Shown in pieces: positions 39,598 through 50,198 of a stretch of 64,000 bases of DNA (positions are counted from its first letter, which is position 1; every line of letters starts with the position of its first letter). Source of the DNA: Carnegiea gigantea. Taxonomy: Eukaryota; Streptophyta; Magnoliopsida; Caryophyllales; Cactaceae. The stretch spans positions 371,001-435,000 of the forward strand of contig JAKOGI010000536.1 of the NCBI GenBank assembly GCA_029747015.1, given 5' to 3'. Position numbers and translations under genes: made by a program. Under the pieces are notes generated by a model, which saw only the letters and a list, made by a program, of their open reading frames with translations, made no database searches and was not told the DNA's origin.

Positions 39598-39960
39598 TCC
39601 AAAAAAAAAAATAATTAGAAAAGCCTAAAATCCAACAAAATTAGAAAAACTTAAATATCACTAAAAATTAGAAAAGCCTAAAATTGAAAAAAAATTAGAA
39701 ACACTTGAAAACCACCCAAAAAAAAATGAAAATTTTAAAAAACCTCAAAAAAACAAAGTGGCAAGTTCATGTTTTCCTTCCGTTTAAGCATTTTCCTTTT
39801 TCTTAGTTACGTTCTTATTAGTTGCTTATACTTTGACTTACTTTCCTTATTCATTATTAGTTGTGATTTATTTAGTTCATTTCTTGAAAAATCCAAAAAC
39901 CCATAAAAATTTAGAAAAACCTTAAAACCCCTAAAAGTTGAAAAACTTTAAATACTTTAC
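39598..39960 (+). repeat. A-rich degenerate repeats in the leader
   Basis: Imperfect repeats of the type AAATTAGAAAAGCCTAAAAT recur through 39598-39750 and again at 39890-39960. Between them is more ordinary sequence. No reading frame is present. Confidence 0.7.
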
Positions 39961-40095
39961 AAACTTCAAATGCCAGTTTTTCATTTGCAGCAGTATGAGC
40001 ATGAATATTTTTCGAGTTATCTTTCAAGGCTTAATGATTATCATCCTCAACTGAATCACAATTCTGAAAAATGAAAAATTTGTGAGGTCATTGCT

Positions 40096-41398
40096 ATGGG
40101 TCTAAATGTTGAGTGGAGGTGTTATGTTGAATCAATTTATTCTGGAGGTTTAATAGAATTATTATCTAAAACTCAAGATGAAGAGTGGGATTTCTTTGAA
40201 AAACTAGCTTGGGAAACCTATGCGTTTGAACAAGCTAACGAGACTTTTAGGTACCCAACTCATGGAAAGTATGATTTTCAGGCTAATTCTTACCCTTCAG
40301 ACCACTTTATGAATTCAAATGACCTATATTGCTATTATATGCCTCATGTTTTGTGTGATTATTGTGAATCTTCTGATCATGATGCTCATACTTGTCCTTT
40401 ACGTGCTTATGTTGATGCTACGTGTGCAAGTTTTGAAAAGAAGTTTAATGAAATGACTGATCAAATGATAGAGACCATGAAAGCAAAATAGGGAGACTTA
40501 TAGAGAGCTTGATTCTAGTTTAGGATCTCCTAAACCTGACCTTAGTCTCTATGATGATTTTGAACCCTCTTGTTCTGCTAGGCCTGATTTGAATAAAGAC
40601 ATGTATTTGCTTAGTTTAGATCAAGAGAGTGACCTCCTTATGTCTCTATCACCTGACATTGTGCCTTGCACTAGCTCACCTAAGGGCATCACTGATGATG
40701 TCCTAGTTTATTTCGACCCACCCACCACTCTGAATGACTTTTATGAGTTTGATGTGGGTGAACAATCTGATACTGTTAGTGAGTTAGATATAAGCATCAC
40801 ACCTGAAGTTGAGCCTCGTGATTTAGATGAGTTACAAGAAGCTATTTCACAGGAGTTATGCGATAAGGTAACTAAACCCACTATTTTGGACTTTGATGAT
40901 ATTCTTTATGCAGAATATGAATCTTTTTTATACGGGTTTGATGTTACTGAAGGTCTTGATGTGCATTTTCACGTTAAATATGAATTATTCTCTTTTGATC
41001 CCATCAGTCCTAGCCTTCTATTTAAATTAGATGATAATCTTCTGTATGTAGAATATTAATCTTTTTCTTGTGAGTTTGATATCCATGGAAGTTTTGATGA
41101 TGGTTTTTCTGCTGATCATGAGTCCTTTTCTTTTGACTCCATCCAAACCTACTTTCTTTTTGAATATTGCAAGTCTAAATTTGTTGAGTCTGAGATCATT
41201 GCCACTAAGAATTTTGCTTTGGACCAGATTCATATGCATATTGGACTTAACAGACTTGTGAGATTTGCGCCCCCTATTTTGCCTAGACTACTCGTTCATG
41301 CTGATATAATTTCTAGGCCAATGACCTCAATATTGGCTCATTCTGAGTATGTTCATTTCATGTCTGATTGGGCTCAACTATTTGATAAGTTGAAGTAG
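40096..41398 (+). pseudogene. Broken gag-like gene of the nested Athila/Tat-like element
   Basis: A reading frame from 40096 has a zinc-knuckle signature CDYCESSDHDAHTC (C-x2-C-x4-H-x4-C) about residues 95-110. That frame stops at 40491. The neighbouring frame is open from at least 40480 and carries on as an acidic Asp/Glu/Phe-rich protein, so one frameshift near 40487 separates the two. In the second frame a TAA at 41057 stands where an earlier internal repeat (AEYESFLYGFDV versus VEY-stop-SFSCEFDI) has a Glu codon, and a TAG ends at 41398. A further decayed stretch in the same frame reaches 41617. Family knowledge: zinc knuckles bind RNA in Gag nucleocapsid. The acidic part is unrecognised. 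Confidence 0.65.
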
Positions 41399-41849
41399 GC
41401 CCTTACTTGTGCTTTATTGGCTAGATGGATGTACTCTTTCTGACTCCAACTCACTGCTTTTCACTATTTCTATGTGATTGAGAGTTGGGCTTCTTTGTTT
41501 GATAAGCTGCTACGTACTTTGACGAGTTTTGATTTGAGTAGCACTTTTCAGCTTAATATGGAGTGGCTGATGCTCCAAAACCCTCTAGCTAAGTGGCTTT
41601 CCAGAGGTATAGCTTAGGTGCACTTGCACCTAACCTGGTATGATCGTTCTAACTTTTCTCTTTTTCTTTTTGTACTTAGTTGTGGATAATTAGGACTGTG
41701 AATTGTGATGGGCGATCGATCTTGAGGAGTAATTTGGGATATGTTGAGCTGTGTGGGCTATGATCACCCTTGGTTGTGTTATTAATTTTGTGAATACTAA
41801 TAGTTGCGAATATCTAGGATTGTCCTTGTGTATGTTCTAGTTGCATTGT

Positions 41850-42345
41850 TTGGTTTCTTTAAATTTGTGTTTTGTTTCCTTAGTTTGGTGTCTTGTTTCT
41901 TTAGTTTAGCCAGTTTTGGTTTTCCTTTGGTCTTATTTTTATAGTTTCTTTTTGTTCCTTTTTGGTGTTTCTGTGTTCTTGTTTTTGTTTTGTATTTGGC
42001 TTTTCTTTCTTTTGTATTTTGTTTTGTTTTAGGTTTCTTTTAATTTAGGTTGGTGTTTAGTAAGACCTTGGTTTGTTTTTGTTTTTATTTTGGGTGATTA
42101 TGTTTGCTTTGGTCTTGATTGGTTTTGTTTTCTTTTGTTATGTTTTGGTTTTTGCTTTTCTTTATTTAGTTATTTTGCTTTTTGATTTTTGTGTTTGGGT
42201 TTTATTTTGTTTTGGTTTGGTTTTGATTTTAGTAATTTAGTGGTTTGGTTTGTTTTAGAGTTAGTTTTGTTTTTGCTTTTCTTTTGAGATTTTGATTTTG
42301 GTGATTTTGTGTTTGTTTTTAGTTTTGTTTTTGATTTTCATCGTG
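41850..42345 (+). repeat. GT-rich, strand-skewed tract
   Basis: Plus strand almost lacks runs of A and C; sequence is made of TTTTGTTTT, GGTTT and TTTAGTTT words. No reading frame. Function unknown. Confidence 0.8.
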
Positions 42346-42789
42346 CCCTAGTTTGTACTCATCTATGGTTTCATGTGGTTTTATGGTTGTACAGCTGATG
42401 TGATCGCTTTTTAGCGCCTTAGTTCCCACAATGAGGATATTGTGAAGTTTTGATATGGGAATGAGGTGCCCAATTTTTGAAAAATCCAAAAAGAATTTTT
42501 TTTGTTTTTGGAGACGTTTGTACTCTTTCTGATCAAGTTAAATTCCCTATACTTTAGTTATTAGCTTGTATGTAAGTAGGATGTGCGTGAAAAGTCTTCG
42601 ACCTCAGTGTGTCATTCTAAGCCCTAATTCTAACTCCAATTGTTTAGTATAGATGTGTAATCCAATCCTTTCTCCCACTTGCTTATGATACGATTACTCT
42701 GAGAAAATTAAAAAGGAAAAAAATATATTATGAAAAAAAGAAGAGAAAAAGAAAAAGAGATGAAATAAAATTTGGAATGATAAGTATCT

Positions 42790-42876
42790 CTTTGAGGCAT
42801 GCGCTACTGGGCGTTACCCTTTGAGGCACGTGCTACTGAGTGTTATCCTTTGAGGTAATATTGCTATTGGGAAAAC
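42790..42876 (+). repeat. Three imperfect 29-bp tandem repeats
   Basis: Units start CTTTGAGG at 42790, 42819 and 42848. The first two are close; the third is diverged at its end. Confidence 0.8.
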
Positions 42877-43385
42877 TTGCTTTCAATGTTAGTATGATAA
42901 TAAATGTAATTATATCCGTCAAGTGGGATTGAGTCTAATTCTGGTAAATCTAAGCCTTAGGGTGATGATACACTTGCACACGAACACTGGGATGGATTTA
43001 GGATCTTGATGTACAATGGGATAAAAAATTAGTACTTTGAGGTCATTTATGGGGTAGAGGACTTTGAAGTACATTCTGTGCATACGCAGATCAATAACTT
43101 GGTTACATGGGTGATTTAGTTGATTAGAATGTGTGCATATCTTTCCCTAATTCTGTGCATGTTGGCTTTGAGAAAAACCAAAAAAAAATCTTCTTTTCTT
43201 TTTGAAATAATTTTTGTGGGTATTTCACTTGAAAACCCTCACGAGACCTCACTCGTCCACTTGAGAAACCGAGAGGTTTAAAGGGCTTATTGCATACGCT
43301 AAATGCAACCGTGATTCCTACGACAGTAAGTTAGGATTTCTTTTTAGTTAGTTTAGGTTCTTTTACTCGAGGACGAGCAAAATCT

Positions 43386-43400
43386 TGGTGTGGGGGTATT
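43386..43400 (+). other. Polypurine tract of the nested Athila/Tat-like element
   Basis: TGGTGTGGGGGTATT directly precedes the 3' LTR start TGTTCATGCC. It follows a CGAGGACGAGCAAA word typical of this position in plant gypsy elements. Confidence 0.7.
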
Positions 43401-44126
43401 TGTTCATGCCAAAAATTTGTTATTTTTATGTTACTTTTATATCCGATTTATGCTCGTTATAATTGTTATTTTTAGGTTTTTATTTGATTTTATTTTGTTT
43501 TATAGGTATTGAATAAATATGAAAAAAATGCAAGAAAAATAATGAAAATGCTAGAAATGATGCGTTGGGCCAGATTGACTGAAACTTGACCTAAAAATCC
43601 TTAGCCCGTTGCTTTTATAACCCATCAGAAAAAAAAGGAAATTAGATTAAAAATAAAACCTAACCCAGCCCCCCACGTGCGCCTCGCGTGACATCTAAAC
43701 CCCCCATCATTTCACCTTTTCTCTCCTCTCGGCTAACAGACCCCTGATACGCAGACATCACCAGCTTCATCATCATCATCTTCCTCATCTTTATCTCCCT
43801 CTCTCTCTCTCTTCGACAAGCGAAGCATCGCCATCATCATCAAGCACCATCTACGCTCCACAGCACGCCAGCACACACGCAATGTCATCTCATCTCGACC
43901 GTCCACATCAGGCTAAGATCAACGACCAAGAATTGAAGAAGGCAGAGTATAAATTGCAGGGTTACGGCGCATTTGAAGGAAACTAGGTAACAATTAGGGT
44001 TTTAATTTAGGTTTTAATCTAGGTTTTAGTATACATTTTTTTAGGTTTTGATTTAGTTTTCGATTCGAGTTGCAGCAATTTAGGGTTGGTTGTTAATCTT
44101 TTCCGTTTTTGGTGTTCGAATGGTAG

Positions 44127-45302
44127 TGATGTATATGTGGGGGGGTAAGTGAACCAAATCAAACTCAAATAAACCCAAATAAGAATTGAACCAAAGTAAA
44201 GAGAAAATGGAAGGTAGATTGAGATGGGATGAAAATAATAACAAAAAAGAACAAAGGATAAACAAGACCTTGCACTTGAGATAATCCTTCGCGGAGCCAC
44301 TCAAGGACTTGATCTTGGGCAAATCCTCTCGTCTTCACCAAGGAATCACTCCAATTGGAAAAGAAAAGAGAACCTAGAACACCACTTGAACTTGCCAAAA
44401 TTCAAGATATAGAACTAGGGATTTGGAATACTTTTGAGAATCACACTCAAAGGTAATTGTATTTCACTTGGGAAAGCTTACAACTCTGAATTGAGAAACA
44501 CTTCACACCCCCACTATATATAGGCAACAACAAGACAAGCAAAAGACACAAACTCCTAGCAATTTAAAGCTAGAAAATTGAAAAGACTTAGGAAAAATAA
44601 AAAGACACAACTTAAAGGAATGGGGGAGGTTACAATGAACATTCTAGACTTCCTATCAGCTGAAGAAATCCATCCAAGTCGTGCATGATGTCAGCAAGGT
44701 GATGTCATGTAACCTATGTCTCTTCACTTGCCCAGCATTAACTCCATGCAGCAGCCTTCACTTCAACTGAGCATTTCTCTCAGCTCACACGTCCAAATAA
44801 GGTGATTTTGGGCTTGTTGGAAAGCCCTGGAAATCTATTTTCCTGAATGGGCTCATTTGCTCAATTTGGATAAGTAGATAAAAAGTTATGGCCCGAATAT
44901 TACACCTATATTAGAACTGGATTGGAGCAGGACATGTCTTCTTTGAGTAATATTTAGCCCAACCAAAAGACGTCCAAATTAAACATAATTGGACTTGTTT
45001 GAAAGCTGAGATCTCAAACTTCAAAACCATGTGGAGCCTCAAGTTGTGGGACCACTTTAGTTAGGCCAAAAGTGCACACAAAAATCGGGAAATTTCGGGA
45101 TGAAGGCGGCATTACCTCTTCGGGCATGAACGCCAATTTCCGGCAAAGTTTTGCAACTTCTTTGACTTCTTCATGGTGTCTAAAGTCCTTGAACTCACAT
45201 AATAAGAGAAAATATGAGAGTTCCCATGCACGTTCTTGTTTGACACTTTTCTTCTTGGAAGTTGACCTTAAATAAAAACGATGCATATGGGAATATGCAT
45301 CA
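44127..45302 (-). mobile_element. 3' LTR of the TRIM-like element
   Basis: 1176 bp. It carries the last part of the element's open reading frame (to 45014). Confidence 0.9.
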
Positions 45303-45847
45303 TACTCCCCGGGTGATTTTGAGTTTGTCCTCAAACTCGGGAGTTCTTTTTTCTTCTCATACAAGAGGGCATATTTATGAAATGGGGTTCTTTGTGGACA
45401 AAAATTATAGGGCATCTCTTGAAGAGCAGTATGATCATGGGGTTGATAAAAGAGGGTAAGGGAAGGGTAGAAACTAGGGTTAGACTCGGTTGGGAGAAGA
45501 GAGGTCAGTAAGAGGTTCTTTTGTAAGACTTTTTGTGATTTGGGGGTTTGGGAAGGTTGAATGGGGCTAGGTTCATGCTCATCAAATCTTGGAGGTAGGC
45601 TCCAATTTGCCTCATTATCTACTTCATTATACGCGTCAAAGATGGGAGGTAGATCAAAGTTAACGTCACTATTTTCTTGATAATGACCTTCTTCATTTAA
45701 GACAAATGGATAGTTAACTTCTTTTTCTTCCTTCATGGCTTCTTCCCATTCGGTCAAGGTGATGAATTCCTTGTTGGGGCAGTCCGAGAGTGCATGACCA
45801 AAGCCTTGACACTTAGAACACCTTTTAACGCTCATGCTAGAACTCAT
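45014..45847 (-). CDS. Gag-like zinc-knuckle protein of the TRIM-like element
   Basis: An open frame of 277 codons from the Met at 45847 (MSSSMSVKRC); the frame is open further upstream to a Met at 46132 in the 5' LTR, but that part crosses the primer site and looks like leader. Residues about 9-22 are a zinc knuckle, CSKCQGFGHALSDC (C-x2-C-x4-H-x4-C), followed by an acidic region. Near the interior's end, SLRTNSKSPGEYDA resembles the tail found after integrase in plant gypsy elements, so the gene may be a deletion fusion of gag with the end of pol. The last ~100 codons lie in the 3' LTR beyond the purine tract. No enzyme domains. Whether it is translated is unknown. Confidence 0.6.
   Translation of the reverse strand: MSSSMSVKRCSKCQGFGHALSDCPNKEFITLTEWEEAMKEEKEVNYPFVLNEEGHYQENSDVNFDLPPIFDAYNEVDNEANWSLPPRFDEHEPSPIQPSQTPKSQKVLQKNLLLTSLLPTESNPSFYPSLTLFYQPHDHTALQEMPYNFCPQRTPFHKYALLYEKKKELPSLRTNSKSPGEYDAYSHMHRFYLRSTSKKKSVKQERAWELSYFLLLCEFKDFRHHEEVKEVAKLCRKLAFMPEEVMPPSSRNFPIFVCTFGLTKVVPQLEAPHGFEV
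45303..45315 (-). other. Polypurine tract of the TRIM-like element
   Basis: Minus strand CACCCGGGGAGTA immediately before TGATGCATATT. Only partly purine, but in the right place. Confidence 0.6.
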
Positions 45848-45921
45848 GGTAGGACCAGATGTGTGTGACGCTGATTTGTGGATGTGTTTGGGTTTGGAAA
45901 TTTGGTCAAGTAGGCAACCTA

Positions 45922-45934
45922 GGCTCTGATACCA
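45922..45934 (-). other. Primer-binding site of the TRIM-like element
   Basis: Minus strand TGGTATCAGAGCC two bases after the LTR end CATCA. It matches the common initiator-methionine tRNA primer site of plant elements. Confidence 0.85.
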
Positions 45935-45936
45935 AT

Positions 45937-47113
45937 TGATGTATATGTGGGGGGGTAAGTGAACCAAATCAAACTCAAATAAACCCAAATAAGAATTGAA
46001 CCAAAGTAAAGAGAAAATGGAAGGTTGATTGAGATGGAATGAAAATAATAACAAAAAAGAACAAAGGATAAACAAGACCTTGCACTTGAGATAATCCTTC
46101 ACGGAGCCACTCAAGGACTTGATCTTGGGCAAATCCTCTCGTCTTCACCAAGGAATCACTCCAATTGGAAAAGGAAAAGAGAACCTAGAACACCACTTGA
46201 ACTTGCCAAAATTCAAGATATAGAACTAGGGATTTGGAATACTTTTGAGAATCACACTCAAAGGTAATTGTATTTCACTTGGGAAAGCTTACAACTCTGA
46301 ATTGAGAAACACTTCACACCCCCACTATATATAGGCAACAACAAGACAAGCAAAAGACACAAACTCCTAGCAATTTAAAGCTAGAAAATTGAAAAGACTT
46401 AGGAAAAATAAAAAGACACAACTTAAAGGAATGGGGGAGGTTACAATGAACATTCTAGACTTCCTATCAGCTGAAGAAATCCATCCAAGTGGTGCATGAT
46501 GTCAGCAAGGTGATGTCATGTAACCTATGTCTCTTCACTTGCCCAGCATTAACTCCATGCAGCAGCCTTCACTTCAACTGAGCATTTCTCTCAGCTCACA
46601 CGTCCAAATAAGGTGATTTTGGGCTTGTTGGAAAGCCCTGGAAATCTATTTTCCTGCATGGGCTTATTTGCTCAATGTGGATAAGTAGATAAAAAGTTAT
46701 GGCCCGAATATTACACCTATATCAGAACTGGATTGGAGCAGGACATGTCTTCTTTGAGTAATATTTAGCCCAACCAAAAGACGTCCAAATTAAACATAAT
46801 TGGACTTGTTTGAAAGCTGAGATCTCAAACTTCAAAACCATGTGGAGCCTCAAGTTGTGGGACCACTTTAGTTAGGCCAAAAGTGCACACAAAAATCGGG
46901 AAATTTCGGGATGAAGGCGGCATTACCTCTTCGGGCATGAACGCCAATTTCCGGCAAAGTTTTGCAACTTCTTTGACTTCTTCATGGTGTCTAAAGTCCT
47001 TGAACTCACATAATAAGAGAAAATATGAGAGTTCCCATGCACGTTCTTGTTTGACACTTTTCTTCTTGAAAGTTGACCTTAAATAAAAACGATGCATATG
47101 GGAATATGCATCA
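45937..47113 (-). mobile_element. 5' LTR of the TRIM-like element
   Basis: 1177 bp, nearly identical to 44127-45302. It has a 109-codon frame at 46825-47154, the same LTR frame that ends the gag-like gene in the other LTR. Confidence 0.9.
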
Positions 47114-47936
47114 GGTAGATTCATGTATTCCAACTTGCAATTTCGTATATTCACAGCTTAGTTCATTGATTTGGTATTTTAGCACAATCTTCAGTTGTAA
47201 TTGCAACATTTCTTGGTGTGAGTTCAAATGATTTCGGTTTTCCCCCTTCCCTGTTTCGTTCTGTTCAAAAAAAGGATTAATGGCGAATCTGCCGGTTCCA
47301 ACGAGCCTTGCAGCTCGTTTGCTGGTAGTTCTTGCTTGAAGTGTTGAATCTTCTTCCTCTGTTCTAGTTGTCTGGGAGTTCTGCTTGATCCAGATTTTGG
47401 GTTTGAAACATTTCCAAGTAAGAGTCAATTAGTTGCAAATTTTCCCTTCCCCCTGTTTCAGTACTGCTCGAATGTGGTTGAAAGGATTAGAAACTTCTTC
47501 CCCCATGGTGGCTGCTCTATTTTTTTTTGTTTATGTCCGATTAAATTGGTGGATTTTGTTCCCTGTTTTCCGCTTTCTATTTCCTGTTGCTTGCTTTCTG
47601 TTCTAACTTTGCTTTGTAACCTTGAGTTTAAGGTGGACCTAAATCATGAAGCTTTGGTTAATATCATTTTAGTTCTATTTTAGTTTGATTATATAATATC
47701 ACATTTGGGATGTGGCGATTGATATGAACAGTTAGCAATTCTACATAGTTAGTTCCATTTATAATATGTAATTTCATCTGTGTATTGTTTAATTAGCTTA
47801 GAATGATGCTAAATTAGTTTAAATTCGTATTTCGTGGCCTTAATCTCAACCTCGTCCCTGTGGAGACGACCCTCAAGTACTACGACATCAGTCGTATACT
47901 TGCAGCACTTCAGTTTTCACTCAAAATTATCGCATA

Positions 47937-49764
47937 GTGAGTGTAAAGCATACGATGTGTCTATCACCCAAACCATTGAAACCTTCAGTGTTCTGGGATT
48001 GTTAGATTGATTTACGAGCCTCAATTGCATAACTCCATGATCTATGAGCTTAGAGTGAATAAAACTAGTAGGGTTCGCCTTGAATATGTTTCAAATGGCC
48101 TTAAATGTAATCTTGTTGTTTGTTTACTTGGGAATAGTTTGGTAATAGTCCTTTAAAGTAATATGAGAAACTACTGGTGTGTTATGGAATCCTTGAGCAA
48201 GTTAAGATAAGTTAAGACTACGTTTGAACAGGAATGTCAGAACTTATTACTTTAAATAAAAGAAAGAAAAAGACTTACTGGTTTGAGTCTCATTGCATTT
48301 GAAGATTGCACGAGCAAAGAGCCAAAACCTTTCTTTTAGAAAGGGACGGGCTAGATTTCAAAAGGATTAAATGATGTTCTATGCTTTGAACCAAATTTCA
48401 GAAGCGTTATATTCATAGCATTGTAGCTATTTCCTTCCTGATTCTTGAGATAGCTACTTGCTTGTGAAGTTGTTTTACAACAAAAGTGCTGTAGCCCTCT
48501 CTGTAACGAAAGCATGCTGCCATCCGATTATTTTGAGAAACTGAGCTCTTTATTCATGGTTGTAAATTAGATGCATTTGAAATGTTTTGGGCTATGAGGA
48601 TAATGCGAATTGTTTGGACACAATTTAGAGAGCAGACCCGGTATGCATGAACCCAAGTTCTTAGGGAGTAGACCCAGAAGTGGGAACCCTCGCAAACCCT
48701 GATAAGAGTAAAAATCCAGTGACTATGAAAGGCTCTAGAGATACCATGAGTCGTGAGTTATGAGACTCACTTGAAAAGAGCACTAACATGTGAATCCGAT
48801 GCCAAAAAAGGTGATTTCTCACCATTATGAGATGGAAACTACTTATGTCTTAACGATGTCAATGCAAGAGTTTGAAAAAGTGAAGTTACTCTTTGAAAAC
48901 GACTTTCATTAAATCCTAAGTGGTTTTTTCATGTGAAATAAGTTTTATAAGGGTCAACTTAGTAAAAATAAGAGGTTTCACTTCTTTTCAATTGTTAATT
49001 TTACTTTCATGCTAAAAGAGCTCGAAGTCGAAAGGACTATCTGTTCCCCACTCTTGGGTCATATTGAAGATTAGCTAGTTATTATTTGATCATGAATGCT
49101 TAATATGCTATATTAAGTAAGAATTCGTCCTGATGGCTGCTTATTGTATTGTATGCAACTGTTTTGGTTTTCAGGATTATGTATTATCCACTAAGCGTGT
49201 GGTAGCTCACCCCCTCTCTATTTCTCTTTTCCCTAGGTTCTTGAAAAGACAGGTAGAAGTCCTCGGTTCAAGAAACCCCCTTTTTTCTTTGAGAAGGGGT
49301 CAAATATATGTATATCTGGATTCATGAGTTTAATGATGTAATGCGACGTATTCATAAATCTTGAGCAATTGTAAGTTAAACACATTGACTCATGTATTGT
49401 GCATTGACTAGCAGTCGCTCTAAATGGCCTTGTGGGCCAACCATTTGATTAGTCAGTCATTTTCATTGGTTGAAGTTGGGTTTTGTTTCAGAGCGTTACC
49501 CCAATGCTTCGGTATGTGATTCGTTGAGCTGTATCTTTTATTTCTTTCTTTTATTTAGCTTTGTAGCTGTTGTACTCTAGGCTTGTCGCCATGGAGTTGT
49601 GATATTCGGCATATAGCCGTCGAGTTTGTTGGAGACATTCTTTGTGTTTTTATTATTACAGGCACCTAATGTAAGGCTATAAGCCCAGGTTATGGCCAGC
49701 TTTTAGGCGAAACTCTGTCCATTTTGTTTCAAAATTTTAAGAGATCGCTAAAACTTCTATCCCT
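47937..49764 (+). mobile_element. Solo LTR-A copy 4, right part
   Basis: Resumes after the GTGAG duplication and matches 6952-8763 of copy 1. The last ~20 bases of the LTR and the TCAAA duplication are deleted: CTATCCCTG joins directly to CTTCGTAGG near 49765. Confidence 0.8.
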
Positions 49765-49843
49765 GCTTCGTAGGATTAAGAAGTAATGTAAAGGGCCAGG
49801 GTACCCAGTGGATGCATGTTCTTATGCATTCAAGGAATTCGCA
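49765..49843 (-). mobile_element. LTR-B element internal fragment at the right end of the array
   Basis: About 80 bases match 8791-8870 of unit 2, then similarity stops after GGAATTCGCA. Confidence 0.75.
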
Positions 49844-49849
49844 TGCGGC

Positions 49850-49915
49850 TACACTGATTTATTGAATGATCTAAAGAATAATTGTGCAGTAAGGTTGTTT
49901 AAATAAATCAGTGTA
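49850..49915. repeat. Perfect 14-bp inverted repeat at the array edge
   Basis: Arms TACACTGATTTATT (49850-49863) and AATAAATCAGTGTA (49902-49915) separated by 38 bases. It begins six bases after the last array base. Confidence 0.85.
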
Positions 49916-50198
49916 TGGTTCCTGCTTGAGCTTTCTTTGACAAGTGCCATGATGTTGAATGTGGCATTGAGTGTCTTGATTTGTACTTTTACTCTCCTTC
50001 TCCCTTTCCTACCCCTATTTCTTTAGCATAGGTTAATTAGTCATGTATTACATATAATTTTTTGTGCAAATGAATATCCATAAAATAAGAAAATTAAAAA
50101 ATTGCATATATGATAGAGAATAAAATGATGTCCTATTTTTTAGTTATTTAGTAAGAGAGCGAGAGAGAGAGAGAGAAATGTTCAAAGTAAAATTGAGT

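Larger units (their letters stand above)
44127..47113 (-). mobile_element. Young TRIM-like LTR retrotransposon (2987 bp)
   Basis: Two nearly identical LTRs (44127-45302 and 45937-47113) flank a 634-bp interior. The target duplication is GGTAG (44122-44126 and 47114-47118), and the empty site is visible in the 5' LTR of the host element near 38629. LTRs begin and end TGATG...CATCA on the plus strand. The primer site and purine tract set the orientation as minus. About ten differences between the LTRs by eye, so it is the most recent dated insertion in the window. Confidence 0.92.
37900..47936 (+). mobile_element. Non-autonomous Athila/Tat-like LTR retrotransposon, nested in LTR-A4
   Basis: LTRs at 37900-39440 and 43401-47936 (about 1.54 kb each once the nested element is removed). 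The primer-site motif is TTTTTGGCACCATTGTCGGG and the purine tract is TGTGGGGGTATT. A 5-bp target duplication GTGAG flanks it (37895-37899 and 47937-47941). The primer motif resembles the TGGCGCCGTTGCCGGGG form common in plant Athila/Tat elements. The 4-kb interior has only a broken gag-like frame and no protease, reverse transcriptase or integrase, so it depends on another element. Element length without the nested insertion is about 7.0 kb. Confidence 0.85.
43401..47936 (+). mobile_element. 3' LTR of the nested Athila/Tat-like element, split by a TRIM-like element
   Basis: Starts TGTTCATGCC and ends ATCGCATA (the 5' LTR has GCACA). Removing 44127-47113 and one GGTAG leaves 1544 bp, matching the 1541-bp 5' LTR. 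Divergence between the two LTRs is a few percent by eye, so this insertion is older than the element nested in it. Confidence 0.85.
1..49843 (-). repeat. Tandem array of a ~10.1-kb LTR-retrotransposon unit (LTR-B element)
   Basis: The same sequence recurs four times in direct orientation, in the order LTR-B, internal, solo LTR-A, internal. The LTR-B starts lie at 1956, 11998, 22211 and 32989. Spacings are 10042, 10213 and 10778 bases; removing the 713-bp insertion and its 8-bp duplication from the last gives about 10057. Only one LTR separates neighbouring internal domains, so the LTRs are shared. Copies differ by roughly one base in ten to fifteen by eye and carry private indels. The left end is outside the window. 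The right end is a sharp break at about 49843, inside an internal domain. Unequal recombination between LTRs is the usual explanation for such structures; that is inference. Confidence 0.9.
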
